Assembly (NCBI RefSeq): GCF_009867135.1
Contig: NZ_CP047226.1
Span: 2,232,001-2,296,000, forward strand
DNA: 64,000 nt
DNA from: Moraxella osloensis
GTDB taxonomy: Bacteria > Pseudomonadota > Gammaproteobacteria > Pseudomonadales > Moraxellaceae
Direction: 5' to 3'
In this document: positions 27,620 through 36,781 of the stretch, piece after piece
How positions within the stretch are numbered: position 1 is the stretch's first letter
Layout: the number at the start of each line of letters is the position of its first letter
Program-made: the position numbers and the translations under genes
Notes under the pieces: model-generated
What the model was told of the DNA's origin: nothing
Database searches by the model: none
What the model saw: only the letters and a program-made list of their open reading frames with translations

Positions 27620-27654
27620 AAGGATTAGTACGCAGCTATTGGGTACCAATCCTT
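27620..27654 (-). other. 12-bp hairpin between sucA and sucB
   Basis: On the minus strand AAGGATTGGTAC and GTACTAATCCTT pair over 12 bp with one G-U pair and an 11-base loop. It lies just 8 bases beyond the sucA stop. No long T-run follows. Confidence 0.75.
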
Positions 27655-27662
27655 TAAAACGC

Positions 27663-30605
27663 TTAGTCAGTCGCTTGTTTTTCTGCGATTTCCGCTTTAG
27701 CTTCTAGCTTGTCTTCGGTCGAATCTTCATTTTTTGGCAAACCCAATGCTTCGTTAATAACTTTTTGTTGTTGAGCAACGTGCATTTGCATCGAACCTGC
27801 CGCAGGTGCCGCCGATGAAGGGCGAGCCACTGGCTCAAGCAAGTAGGCTTTGGTCGGACGAGTCGCTGGTTTTGGCGGTGCAATCAAACGGAATAAGTGC
27901 GGTGCTAAATAGTACCAAGCGCCTTGGTTACGTGGCTCTTCTTGTGTCCAAACAATGCCTTCAAGGTTTGGATATTTCGCCACTTCTTCCAAAATACGCG
28001 CTTCAGGTAATGGATAAAGCTGCTCGATACGTACAATCGCCACATGGTTGAGACCCAATTCACGACGTTTTTCAAGCAAGTCATAATATACTTTACCGCC
28101 ACACAACACTAAACGCGTCACTTGGTTATTATCAAGTTGGTCAATCTCTGGAATCACGGTTTGGAACTGACCTTGCGCAAGCTCTTCAAGCGTTGACACT
28201 GCCAATTTATGACGTAGCAGTGATTTTGGTGACATCACAATCAGCGGTTTACGCGCTGGGCGAACCACTTGACGACGCAGGACATGGAAAATCTGTGCAG
28301 GTGTAGTTGGGGTCATCACTTGCATGTTGTCTTCGGCACATAGCTGCAAAAAACGCTCTAGGCGCGCTGATGAGTGCTCAGGACCTTGACCTTCATAGCC
28401 GTGTGGTAACAGCATGGTCAAACCACATAGACGTTGCCATTTGGTTTCACCTGATGAAATAAATTGGTCAATAACTACTTGTGCCCCATTGACAAAGTCA
28501 CCAAACTGCGCCTCCCAGATCACTAGCGCATTGGGTACTGTCGTTGCGTAACCATATTCAAACGCCAACACTGCTTCTTCTGACAACAATGAGTTAAAGG
28601 TGTCAAAGCGTGCTTGGTTAGGGCTCATGTTGGCAAGTGGTACATACATACTGCCGTCTTTCATGTTGAAAATTTCTGAATGGCGATGTGAGAAAGTACC
28701 ACGACCCACGTCTTCACCGGTAATACGGACAGGATAGCCTTCTTCGACCAGTGACGCATAAGCCAAGGTTTCTGCTGCACCCCAGTTCAATGGCTCTTGA
28801 CCGGTTTGCATGGCTTTGCGCTGTTCAACCACTTTTTGCACTTGGCGTTGTAGCTCATAGCCTTCCGGCATTTGCGCCATTTTTTCACCATAAGCTTTTA
28901 ATTTATTGATATCAACGCTCGTATCCCAATTGTCTTCAAGCTTATGCCCAATATAAGGTGTCCAATCTACATAAAGCGTTTTATTTGGCTCACGCACGAG
29001 TGCGCTAGCAACATATTCGCCTTTATCGAGTGACTCACGGTACTCGTCTTCAAATGCCACAGCTTCTGCTTTGCTAATGACGCCTTCGGCAACCAATTTA
29101 TTGGCAAATAACTCACGAGTGCTTGGTAGTTTTTTGATGACCGAATACATCAGTGGCTGAGTGGCTGAAGGTTCATCCGCTTCATTGTGACCGTTACGAC
29201 GGTAACAGTACATATCAATCACGATATCTTTATGGAAAGTTCGGCGATAGTCGTGGGCAAGCTGTGCCATAAATACCACGGCTTCTGGATCGTCACCGTT
29301 TACATGAAAAATCGGTGCGTGTACCATCTTGGCGATGTCGGTACAATATTCAGTTGAACGCGCATCTTCTAAGCGGCTGGTGGTAAAACCGACTTGGTTA
29401 TTGATAATAATATGCAGCGTACCACCTGTTGAATACGCACGGGTTTGTGACATTTGGAAAGTTTCTTGGTTGACACCTTGACCAGCGAACGCGGCGTCAC
29501 CGTGTACCACGATTGGCAAAACGGCATCACCGGTTTTATCATCACGGCGTACTTGGCGGGCACGCACTGATCCAATCAATACAGGCGATACAATCTCAAG
29601 ATGCGAGGGGTTAAATGCCAAGGCCAAGTGTGCTTCGCCGCCCGGTGTCATTACGTTAGATGAATAACCATTGTGGTATTTTACGTCACCTGAACCCACG
29701 GTCGGTTGTTTTTTACCATCAAACTCATCAAACAAATCTTTAGGGTTTTTACCCAAAATATTCACTAATAAGTTTAAACGTCCACGGTGCGCCATACCGA
29801 TAACCATTTCTTTGGTACCGTTTTCACCCGCACGCTGAATTATCTCATTGACCATCGGGATAAAGCTTTCACCACCCTCAAGACCAAAACGTTTCACACC
29901 GGTGTATTTACGCGCTAAGTATTTTTCTAATCCTTCCGCTGCTGTCAAACGCTCAAGGATAGATTTACGTTTTTCGTTGTCAAATTTGACATAGCCAAGA
30001 TTTTGCTCTAGGTATTTTTCAATCCAGCGTTTCTCTTTGGCGGTGGTCACATGGAAATATTCTGCACCGATGCTGCTACAATAAACTCGCTCTAACACTT
30101 GAATGATTTCACGCAGTGTGGCTTTGTCTTTACCGATATTTAGGTCGCTGACAGGGTAGACGGTGTCTAAATCCGCTTCAGATAGACCATAATAAGCTAA
30201 AGTCAATTCTTCAACTTCTGGACGTGGCATCAGTCCTAGGGGATCTAGATTAGCAATACGATGACCACGACGGCGATAACTGGTAATCAGTTTTTGCACG
30301 CCCATTTGGTTGTCCGCAAATTCACGAATTTCAGAAGGACTGACGGCGCCTACCGCTGATTGACCGGTAACTTTGTGGGCAGTGGTGTTGCGAGCTAATA
30401 GCAAAAATTGGTCTTGGATAGTATGGTGAAGGGCGTTTTTATCATCCTCTTTGGCAAACTGCGCAAAGTAAGGAATGTATTTTTCATCAACGCTTTGTGG
30501 ATCTTGAAGATACTGTTCATAGAGTGATTCAAGATAGACTGCGTTATCTGCTGACAGTTCGGTAAACTGAGCAGATGAGACAGAAGTTTGGTTTTGATTA
30601 GCCAT
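27663..30605 (-). CDS. sucA: 2-oxoglutarate dehydrogenase E1 component
   Basis: Thiamine-diphosphate-dependent decarboxylase that starts the 2-oxoglutarate dehydrogenase reaction. The ATG at 30605 (MANQNQTSV) gives 980 residues; longer upstream readings run into AT-rich leader sequence. Features are the E2-binding N-terminal helix (AVYLESLYEQYLQDPQSV), GMAHRGRLNLLVN, the ThDP motif GDAAFAGQGVNQETF to IIINNQVGFTT, and SARLERFLQLCAEDN in the transketolase-like C-terminal half. An acidic/Lys tail of about 25 residues extends the C-terminus. It is the first suc gene; a terminator separates it from sdhB. Confidence 0.97.
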   Translation of the reverse strand: MANQNQTSVSSAQFTELSADNAVYLESLYEQYLQDPQSVDEKYIPYFAQFAKEDDKNALHHTIQDQFLLLARNTTAHKVTGQSAVGAVSPSEIREFADNQMGVQKLITSYRRRGHRIANLDPLGLMPRPEVEELTLAYYGLSEADLDTVYPVSDLNIGKDKATLREIIQVLERVYCSSIGAEYFHVTTAKEKRWIEKYLEQNLGYVKFDNEKRKSILERLTAAEGLEKYLARKYTGVKRFGLEGGESFIPMVNEIIQRAGENGTKEMVIGMAHRGRLNLLVNILGKNPKDLFDEFDGKKQPTVGSGDVKYHNGYSSNVMTPGGEAHLALAFNPSHLEIVSPVLIGSVRARQVRRDDKTGDAVLPIVVHGDAAFAGQGVNQETFQMSQTRAYSTGGTLHIIINNQVGFTTSRLEDARSTEYCTDIAKMVHAPIFHVNGDDPEAVVFMAQLAHDYRRTFHKDIVIDMYCYRRNGHNEADEPSATQPLMYSVIKKLPSTRELFANKLVAEGVISKAEAVAFEDEYRESLDKGEYVASALVREPNKTLYVDWTPYIGHKLEDNWDTSVDINKLKAYGEKMAQMPEGYELQRQVQKVVEQRKAMQTGQEPLNWGAAETLAYASLVEEGYPVRITGEDVGRGTFSHRHSEIFNMKDGSMYVPLANMSPNQARFDTFNSLLSEEAVLAFEYGYATTVPNALVIWEAQFGDFVNGAQVVIDQFISSGETKWQRLCGLTMLLPHGYEGQGPEHSSARLERFLQLCAEDNMQVMTPTTPAQIFHVLRRQVVRPARKPLIVMSPKSLLRHKLAVSTLEELAQGQFQTVIPEIDQLDNNQVTRLVLCGGKVYYDLLEKRRELGLNHVAIVRIEQLYPLPEARILEEVAKYPNLEGIVWTQEEPRNQGAWYYLAPHLFRLIAPPKPATRPTKAYLLEPVARPSSAAPAAGSMQMHVAQQQKVINEALGLPKNEDSTEDKLEAKAEIAEKQATD

Positions 30606-30852
30606 GATTCTTTCTACTGTAGTATTTAAAGGTGGAAATAAAAATTTTAGGGAATAGCCTAGCATTTTTATAATTAACAAAAAATTTTGTTAAGGTAATA
30701 GTTACCATTCATTTACTAAATATAGCGACTCACGCGGCTTGGCGTGTGGATAAATGGCTATCAAATGGCAGTAAAAGAAGAGTAATGTGAAAGTTAGTTT
30801 TCTCCTTCCTTAGAAAATCTAAATGAATATTCCCTATAGATACCTATCCTAT

Positions 30853-30858
30853 ATTATA
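30853..30858 (-). promoter_or_regulatory. Perfect -10 box upstream of sucA
   Basis: TATAAT on the minus strand, preceded by TTTTG, with no clear -35 hexamer at 17 bases. It would give a leader of roughly 240 bases before sucA. Confidence 0.35.
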
Positions 30859-30984
30859 CAAAATCCATGATAATTTATCTCATTCATTAGGCGGAAAAGG
30901 TATAAAAAATATTATGATATTTAGATATCATTTATTACTTTCATTAATAGATAGCCAATTACTATTAATTTATCACATCCCAAT

Positions 30985-31016
30985 AAAAAAAGCCCTGTTG
31001 ATACAGAGCTTTTTTG
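30985..31016 (-). terminator. Intrinsic terminator after sdhB
   Basis: A hairpin built from AGCTCTGT / ACAGGGCT (one mismatch) flanked by A and T runs lies 17 bases past the sdhB stop. On the minus strand it ends in seven T. It may work in both directions. Confidence 0.75.
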
Positions 31017-31032
31017 TCACCAAATGTTGGTA

Positions 31033-31743
31033 CTAACCTGCTTGATCTAAAAGCATGTTACGTAAGTGACCAATCGCTTTGGTAGGATTCAAGCCTTTTG
31101 GACAAACCGACACACAGTTCATGATGCCACGGCAACGGAACAAGCTAAATGGGTCATCTAAACGTGCTAAACGCTCCTGAGTGCTAGTATCACGGCTATC
31201 TGCCACAAAGCGGTAGCCATTCAACAACGCAGATGGACCTAAGAACTTGTCTGGGTTCCACCAGAATGATGGGCAGCTGGTTGAACAACACGCACATAGA
31301 ATACATTCATATAGACCGTTTAACTTTTCGCGGTCTTCAGGTGATTGTAGACGTTCAGTCGGTGGCGCTGGCTGGTCATTAATCAAGTACGGATGAACTT
31401 TTTCATACTGCTCATAGAATTGGTTCATATCTACCACTAAGTCGCGCACGACAGGTAAACCAGGTAGCGGACGTAAAGTAATTTTTTGTGGCAGCGTGTT
31501 CATGTTGATAAGACATGATAGACCGTTTTTACCATTGATGTTCATACCGTCAGAGCCACAAATACCTTCACGGCACGAACGGCGGAAACTGATGGTTTCG
31601 TCCATTTTTTTCAAACGGACAAGTACGTCTAATAACATACGGTCAGAGTCTAAAAGCTCAATTTGGTATGTCTGCATACGGGGTGCTGCGTCTTTATCTG
31701 GATCGTAGCGGAAAATCTCGATGGTGCGAGTACCTCTGCTCAT
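31033..31743 (-). CDS. sdhB: Succinate dehydrogenase iron-sulfur subunit
   Basis: Electron-transfer subunit of complex II. The ATG at 31743 has GGAG nine bases upstream and gives 236 residues, like E. coli (238); a GTG at 31758 is less likely. Three clusters are visible: the [2Fe-2S] set in CREGICGSDGMNINGKNGLSC (split across CREGICGS and GLSC), the [4Fe-4S] set CILCACCSTSCP and the [3Fe-4S] set in CRGIMNCVSVCPKG. WWNPDKFLGP is a conserved part near the quinone site. Confidence 0.97.
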   Translation of the reverse strand: MSRGTRTIEIFRYDPDKDAAPRMQTYQIELLDSDRMLLDVLVRLKKMDETISFRRSCREGICGSDGMNINGKNGLSCLINMNTLPQKITLRPLPGLPVVRDLVVDMNQFYEQYEKVHPYLINDQPAPPTERLQSPEDREKLNGLYECILCACCSTSCPSFWWNPDKFLGPSALLNGYRFVADSRDTSTQERLARLDDPFSLFRCRGIMNCVSVCPKGLNPTKAIGHLRNMLLDQAG

Positions 31744-31820
31744 AATGCTAAACTCCACACGTTTATGGTATTGGTTTATAGGGTCTTCACACTAGTTTGC
31801 AAAGACCAAAAAAATATTAA

Positions 31821-33674
31821 TTAGAATGTACGCACTTTTGGCTCAACATAGTCTACAGTCAGTGGGCTTTTGCGAACCGGTTTGTAGATAACACGGTTAC
31901 CTTCAGAGAACCAAAGGGTATGTTTCATCCATTCGTGGTCATTACGACCAAGCGGGGCATACGCATCATCTGCCGCACGTTCGTAGTCAACGACGGTGTG
32001 CGCGCCACGACATTCTTGACGCAGGGAAGCTGAAATCATCGTCGCTTTGGCAACTTCATAGAGATTCGCCACTTCAAGCGCTTCAATACGTGCGGTATTA
32101 AACACTTGTGATTTATCAGCTAGGTGAATACTATTAACCTGGCTTTCAAGTGCCAAGATTTTTTGTACGCCTTCATTCATTGACGCTTGGGTACGGAAAA
32201 CACCCGCATGTTGCTGCATGGTACGACGGATTTCGTCAGCCACATCTTGCGCATTGAGACCTTGCGTAGATTGCTGTAACACATTCAGACGCGCCAAAGT
32301 TTTGTCAAGAACACGCGGTGATAGCGGCTCATAGTCATGACGGTCAGCGGCATGGAACTCATCGATGATATGTTGACCCGCTGCACGACCAAATACTACC
32401 AAGTCGAGTAGTGAGTTTGTACCTAGACGGTTGGCACCGTGCACCGATACACATGAACATTCACCAATCGCATATAAGCCTTTCACTATTTTTTGCTGGG
32501 CGTATAAACCTTCCGCATCCGTACCTGCCTCAAGATCTGGCATAACAACCTGACCATGAATATTGGTTGGGATACCGCCCATTTGGTAATGGATAGTCGG
32601 TACAACTGGGATTGGCTCTTTGGTAATGTCAACGTTCGCGAAGTTTTTACCAATTTCATAAACCGATGGTAAACGCTTCATGATGGTATCCACACCTAGG
32701 TGCGTCATATCAAGTACCACGTAATCGCCCTGTGGACCACAACCACGACCTTCTTTGATCTCTTGGTCCATTGAACGTGATACAAAGTCACGCGGTGCCA
32801 AATCTTTTAGGGTTGGTGCATAACGCTCCATAAAGGCTTCGCCATCTTTATTGCGAAGTAACGCACCTTCACCTCGACAACCTTCGGTCAATAATACACC
32901 CGCACCTGCGACACCTGTTGGGTGAAATTGCCAAAATTCCATATCTTGTAGTGGAATACCCGCACGCACTGCCATACCTAGACCGTCACCGGTGTTAATA
33001 AAGGCATTAGTAGACGCAGCGAAAATACGACCTGCACCCCCCGTTGCTAGCACAGTTGTTTTTGCTTGGAATACCGCAACACGACCTGTTTCTTGCTCCA
33101 GCGCGATAACGCCGTTAATGTCGCCCTTGCTATCTTTGACCAAATCTAGCGCAATCCACTCGATAAAAAACTCTGTGCCTTGCTCAAGATTTTTTTGATA
33201 TAGCGTATGCAATAACGCATGACCTGTACGGTCAGCTGCCGCACACGCACGTTGCACCGCTTTTTCACCATAGTTGGCAGTATGACCGCCAAATGGACGT
33301 TGATAAATCGTACCATCTGCGTTACGGTCAAATGGCATGCCCATATGCTCAAGTTCGTATACCACTTTTGGTGCTTCACGGCACATGTACTCGATGGCGT
33401 CTTGGTCACCTAACCAGTCAGACCCTTTGATGGTATCATAAAAGTGAAAGTGCCAGTTATCATCACTCATGTTACCCAAACTTGCGCCAATACCACCTTG
33501 CGCAGCAACCGTGTGAGAACGCGTTGGGAACACTTTGGTTAGTACCGCAACATTCATACCGCCACGCGCCAATTGTAGCGACGCACGCATACCAGAGCCA
33601 CCGCCGCCAACGATAACCGCATCGAAGGTTAAGGTTTGAATATTGCTAATGGTGTTGTCTTGTTTTGTTGCCAT
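31821..33674 (-). CDS. sdhA: Succinate dehydrogenase flavoprotein subunit
   Basis: Catalytic subunit that oxidises succinate to fumarate and carries covalent FAD. The 617 residues contain AVIVGGGGSGMRASLQLA for FAD binding, the FAD-linked His in RSHTVAAQGGIGASLG, the active-site block HPTGVAGAGVLLTEGCRGEGA and VHGANRLGTNSLLDLVVFG, and the ending HTLWF to KVRTF. It lies 105 bases after sdhD and 77 bases before sdhB. Confidence 0.97.
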   Translation of the reverse strand: MATKQDNTISNIQTLTFDAVIVGGGGSGMRASLQLARGGMNVAVLTKVFPTRSHTVAAQGGIGASLGNMSDDNWHFHFYDTIKGSDWLGDQDAIEYMCREAPKVVYELEHMGMPFDRNADGTIYQRPFGGHTANYGEKAVQRACAAADRTGHALLHTLYQKNLEQGTEFFIEWIALDLVKDSKGDINGVIALEQETGRVAVFQAKTTVLATGGAGRIFAASTNAFINTGDGLGMAVRAGIPLQDMEFWQFHPTGVAGAGVLLTEGCRGEGALLRNKDGEAFMERYAPTLKDLAPRDFVSRSMDQEIKEGRGCGPQGDYVVLDMTHLGVDTIMKRLPSVYEIGKNFANVDITKEPIPVVPTIHYQMGGIPTNIHGQVVMPDLEAGTDAEGLYAQQKIVKGLYAIGECSCVSVHGANRLGTNSLLDLVVFGRAAGQHIIDEFHAADRHDYEPLSPRVLDKTLARLNVLQQSTQGLNAQDVADEIRRTMQQHAGVFRTQASMNEGVQKILALESQVNSIHLADKSQVFNTARIEALEVANLYEVAKATMISASLRQECRGAHTVVDYERAADDAYAPLGRNDHEWMKHTLWFSEGNRVIYKPVRKSPLTVDYVEPKVRTF

Positions 33675-33779
33675 TGCTTTAATTTCCTAAATGATGGTTC
33701 GATTTTATCCACCTAAATGCTTAAAAGCCCTGAGGTCGAAATCGATAAATACGTTAACAAAATTTATCTAACAGGATGT

Positions 33780-34115
33780 TTAGAAGAAAATCATCACGCC
33801 CCAAAATAAATAAACCAGGACTGCAAGAATCATGGCAGATTGCAGCACAAAACGTAAACCATTTGACTTAACGTAGTCTGTTAATACAGTCCACATCCCT
33901 ACCCACGCATGACCCACTAATGCTAGTATCATCAATAGTGTAAATAAGCGCATCGGTAGGCTTAGCATAAAGCCTTGCCATAATTCAAAGGTTGGTTGGT
34001 GGGTTAAGAACCAGCCCAACATCACCAATGAATAAACTGCCAATACAACCGCACTAATACGTTGTACCACCCAATCGCGAGAGCCTGAGCCTGTTAAACC
34101 TGTTGCACTTTTCAT
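33780..34115 (-). CDS. sdhD: Succinate dehydrogenase membrane anchor subunit SdhD
   Basis: Membrane anchor that helps bind heme b and quinone. Translation probably starts at the ATG at 34115, which shares one base with the sdhC stop (TAATG), giving 111 residues (115 in E. coli). Three TM segments are visible: VVQRISAVVLAVYSLVMLGWF, LFTLLMILALVGHAWVGMW (with the probable heme His) and FVLQSAMILAVLVYLFWGV. The sequence DWVVQRISA is typical for the quinone-site helix. Confidence 0.9.
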   Translation of the reverse strand: MKSATGLTGSGSRDWVVQRISAVVLAVYSLVMLGWFLTHQPTFELWQGFMLSLPMRLFTLLMILALVGHAWVGMWTVLTDYVKSNGLRFVLQSAMILAVLVYLFWGVMIFF

Positions 34116-34504
34116 TAGAACATCACCCATACAAATGAACCCACAACCCAAAGCGCTGCAAGTACAAAGCCAATGAATGTCGCAGTGCGACCACTGTTTA
34201 ATTCTTCATTCATGCCCATGTCGGCAAATAAATGTTTAAAACCCATCACAAAATGGTAGCCTAATGCAGCCACAAAAATCCAAGCCAAAAACTTCACCAA
34301 TGGATTGGTGAAAATATCTGCAAAGCCTTCAGCACTGGCAAGCGACGTTTGAAAAATCCATAACATCACAGGAATTAAGAGAAATAGCACCACACCAGAA
34401 ACACGGTGGGTAATTGAAGCCAAAGCAATTGGGTTTTTTGAATTAACATTAATTACTTGGCTTAAAGGAAGGTCAATCGGTCGGTTGCTTTTCACAGCGG
34501 GCAT
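34115..34504 (-). CDS. sdhC: Succinate dehydrogenase cytochrome b556 subunit SdhC
   Basis: First gene of sdhCDAB. The 129 residues start with SNRPIDLPL, then ALASITHRVSGVVLFLLIPVM (quinone-site Ser and Arg), FLAWIFVAALGYHFVMGFKHL with the heme-ligand His region, and a third TM segment. The ATG at 34504 lies directly against AAAGG with no spacing. A GTG three codons later has AAAGG nine bases away and may be the true start. It is transcribed away from gltA. Confidence 0.92.
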   Translation of the reverse strand: MPAVKSNRPIDLPLSQVINVNSKNPIALASITHRVSGVVLFLLIPVMLWIFQTSLASAEGFADIFTNPLVKFLAWIFVAALGYHFVMGFKHLFADMGMNEELNSGRTATFIGFVLAALWVVGSFVWVMF

Positions 34505-35012
34505 CCTTTATTCGCAGTTATAACTTACCTGTGTTATCGCTATGCCAATATCCAAAATATCAAGCACGAACTTCACATCACTTGCAGGGTTTGATGAATC
34601 ACATAGCCTGTCAAAAAACAGGTAAATCGAAGATAAGGAATAGCTAGCGTACTTTGGATTATTCACATAATAGATAGTTATTAGCCGCAAACCTAATCGC
34701 ATCTCACAATTAAAAACTAATAAATTACAAACTAATAATCGACAAAAAGCCACCCACAACTTACTTTTTAATTTTGTTAAACCACAAAGCTAAAAAGTAA
34801 ATTATGTTTAGCAAAGATTAATAATACAAAGCTAGCCACCAGTAAAATTTTTATAATTATAAGAGTCTTTGATTACAAATACAAACAAAAACAGAAAAAA
34901 ACCCATCTTTTATCAAATCACTGTAGCACATCCTTAAAATGCAGAAATAATTTGATAAGATTGCGCGTTTTGCCACTTACCTATGTAGATATTTAACCAT
35001 AGTAAGGAGCGA

Positions 35013-35018
35013 TATAAT
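35013..35018 (+). promoter_or_regulatory. Perfect -10 box, possible gltA promoter
   Basis: TATAAT on the plus strand about 270 bases upstream of gltA, within GATATAATG. The expected -35 position reads TATTTA, which is poor, so an activator or another promoter may be involved. Confidence 0.35.
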
Positions 35019-35210
35019 GTCGAAAGCATAGAGTATAGTTTTAGTTAACCCCTGTTAATTATAACTAACTGTTTGTACGCGCAAGGCGTAAATTTACTTT
35101 CATTTTTGGCAAAAATACTGTTAATATAGATATGTTTTAGTTTTGGGTTTTCGCTATTTTTTCGCTATTAATAAAGTCGCCCTGCACGTCTCTGTGTGGC
35201 TGGGCAGTCA

Positions 35211-35263
35211 CCTATCCTTGTCATTGCACCTACGCATTTGAGCAAGTATAGGTCTTCTTTTTT
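35211..35263 (+). promoter_or_regulatory. Terminator-like hairpin in the gltA leader
   Basis: CCTATCCTTG (35211-35220) pairs with CAAGTATAGG (35243-35252) over 10 positions with one mismatch and a 22-base loop. TCTTC and a run of nine T follow at once. The structure ends about 20 bases before the gltA start and could act as an attenuator. Confidence 0.45.
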
Positions 35264-35284
35264 TTACACGTCTGAGAGGATTTT

Positions 35285-36571
35285 ATGTCAGAGAAAGACA
35301 ATATTGCAACCTTGCACGTCAATGGCCAGGACTATGAGCTTCCTATCATTGAAGGAACATTAGGCGATCCTGTACTCGATATTAAGGCAGTACCCCAAGC
35401 TGGTTTTTGGACATACGATCCAGGTTTCATGTCAACCGCTTCCACTGAATCAAAAATCACCTTCATTGACGGTGATAAAGGTATCTTATTACACCGTGGT
35501 TACCCAATTGACCAATTAGCTGATAAAGCCGAATACTTAGAAGTTGCCTATGCACTCATTCATGGTGAATTACCCAATGCTGAGCAAAAAGCTGACTTCT
35601 ACGAAAAAGTTCGTAAGCATTCAATGGTGAATGACCAATTACGTCGTTTCTTTGAAGGTTTCCGCCGTGACGCTCATCCGATGGCGATTATGGTCGGTGT
35701 GATGGGTGCATTATCTGCGTTCTACCACAACAATCTTGATGTAAGCAAGCAAGACCATCGTGAAATCACTGCGATTCGCTTGATTGCTAAAGTGCCTACC
35801 ATCGCCGCCATGTGCTACAAATATAGCAATGGTCAGCCATTCATGTATCCGCGTAATGATTTAAACTACGCTGAAAACTTCTTGCACATGATGTTTGCAA
35901 CCCCAGCGGATGTTAACTATAAAGTCAATCCAATCCTTGCAAAAGCGATGGACAAAATCTTTACCTTACATGCTGACCACGAACAAAATGCCTCGACGTC
36001 AACTGTACGTCTAGCAGGTTCTACGGGCGCTAACCCATACGCTTGTATCGCGGCAGGGATTGCGGCTCTTTGGGGACCTGCACACGGTGGTGCCAACGAA
36101 GCTGTACTTAAAATGCTCGATGAAATCGGCAGCGTAGACAACGTTGATGAATTCATGGAAAAAGTAAAACGTAAAGAAGTGAAATTGATGGGCTTTGGTC
36201 ACCGTGTTTATAAAAACTTTGACCCACGCGCCAAAGTGATGAAAGAAACTTGTGACGAAGTATTGGGCGAGCTTGGCATCAAAGATCCACAACTTGAACT
36301 TGCGATGAGACTTGAACAAATCGCCTTGAGTGACCCGTACTTTAAAGAGCGCAACCTATATCCAAATGTTGACTTCTACTCAGGTATCATCCTAAAAGCC
36401 ATCGGTATTCCAACCTCTATGTTTACCGTAATCTTTGCTTTAGCACGTACTTCTGGTTGGATCAGCCACTGGTTAGAAATGCACTCTGCACCTTACAAAA
36501 TCGGTCGTCCACGTCAGTTATACACTGGCTATACCCAGCGTGATTTTGTGGCTGTTGACGATCGTAAATAA
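35285..36571 (+). CDS. gltA: Citrate synthase (type II, hexameric)
   Basis: Condenses oxaloacetate and acetyl-CoA to citrate. The 428 residues (427 in E. coli) contain the N-terminal small domain typical of NADH-sensitive gammaproteobacterial enzymes, [15 protein letters not shown], the active-site His in [31 protein letters not shown] with a second catalytic His, and VDFYSGII with the catalytic Asp. GAGAGGA precedes the ATG. It is divergent from sdhCDAB and followed by its own terminator. Confidence 0.98.
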   Translation: MSEKDNIATLHVNGQDYELPIIEGTLGDPVLDIKAVPQAGFWTYDPGFMSTASTESKITFIDGDKGILLHRGYPIDQLADKAEYLEVAYALIHGELPNAEQKADFYEKVRKHSMVNDQLRRFFEGFRRDAHPMAIMVGVMGALSAFYHNNLDVSKQDHREITAIRLIAKVPTIAAMCYKYSNGQPFMYPRNDLNYAENFLHMMFATPADVNYKVNPILAKAMDKIFTLHADHEQNASTSTVRLAGSTGANPYACIAAGIAALWGPAHGGANEAVLKMLDEIGSVDNVDEFMEKVKRKEVKLMGFGHRVYKNFDPRAKVMKETCDEVLGELGIKDPQLELAMRLEQIALSDPYFKERNLYPNVDFYSGIILKAIGIPTSMFTVIFALARTSGWISHWLEMHSAPYKIGRPRQLYTGYTQRDFVAVDDRK

Positions 36572-36599
36572 TTTATATTATCTGATTTTTGTGGTTATT

Positions 36600-36629
36600 A
36601 AACGGATTGCATAGCAGTCCGTTTTTTTT
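36600..36629 (+). terminator. Intrinsic terminator after gltA
   Basis: ACGGATTGC and GCAGTCCGT form a 9-bp stem (one G-U pair) with a 3-base loop, followed by eight T. It begins 30 bases past the gltA stop. Confidence 0.92.
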
Positions 36630-36718
36630 GCTCAAAAAACCGGAACGGCTAAAATTTTACTTTAGTTTACAATGACATATATGCTCACAATTTGCTAATA
36701 TTTTTGTCGGTTACAGAA

Positions 36719-36747
36719 TTGACTAGAGATATCTTTTCATCCATATT
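36719..36747 (+). promoter_or_regulatory. Candidate promoter of the lipoprotein gene
   Basis: TTGACT (36719-36724) and CATATT (36742-36747) are separated by 17 bases and lie 35 bases upstream of the lipoprotein start. Confidence 0.45.
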
Positions 36748-36781
36748 AAATGAACTTTATTCTACTAATAGCGAGTGATCT

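Larger units (their letters stand above)
30606..31032. other. Intergenic region between sdhB and sucA
   Basis: I see no gene here. The region is AT-rich, holds the sdh terminator at its right end and probably the suc operon promoter. On the minus strand TATAAT occurs at 30858-30853, about 250 bases upstream of sucA, without a convincing -35. No riboswitch fold was recognised. Confidence 0.55.
34505..35284. other. Divergent regulatory region between sdhC and gltA
   Basis: No gene is supported in these 780 bases. The sequence is AT-rich, with imperfect 15-bp duplications (AAACTAATAA near 34714 and 34729) and an 11-bp one (TTTTCGCTATT near 35148). TATAAT stands at 35013-35018 on the plus strand. 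The gltA-proximal 80 bases hold a terminator-like hairpin (35211-35252) followed by a T-rich tract. Control of both TCA operons probably lies here. Confidence 0.6.

Noticed and set aside
34508-34759. An 83-residue open frame on the minus strand between sdhC and gltA
   Set aside because: It starts at GTG without a Shine-Dalgarno, lies in AT-rich divergent promoter DNA and has no recognisable features.
35004-35031. A four-codon minigene (MSKA) with AAGGAG upstream, in front of gltA
   Set aside because: Its ATG overlaps a perfect TATAAT box, so the match is more likely part of a promoter than a leader peptide, and no regulatory codons are present.
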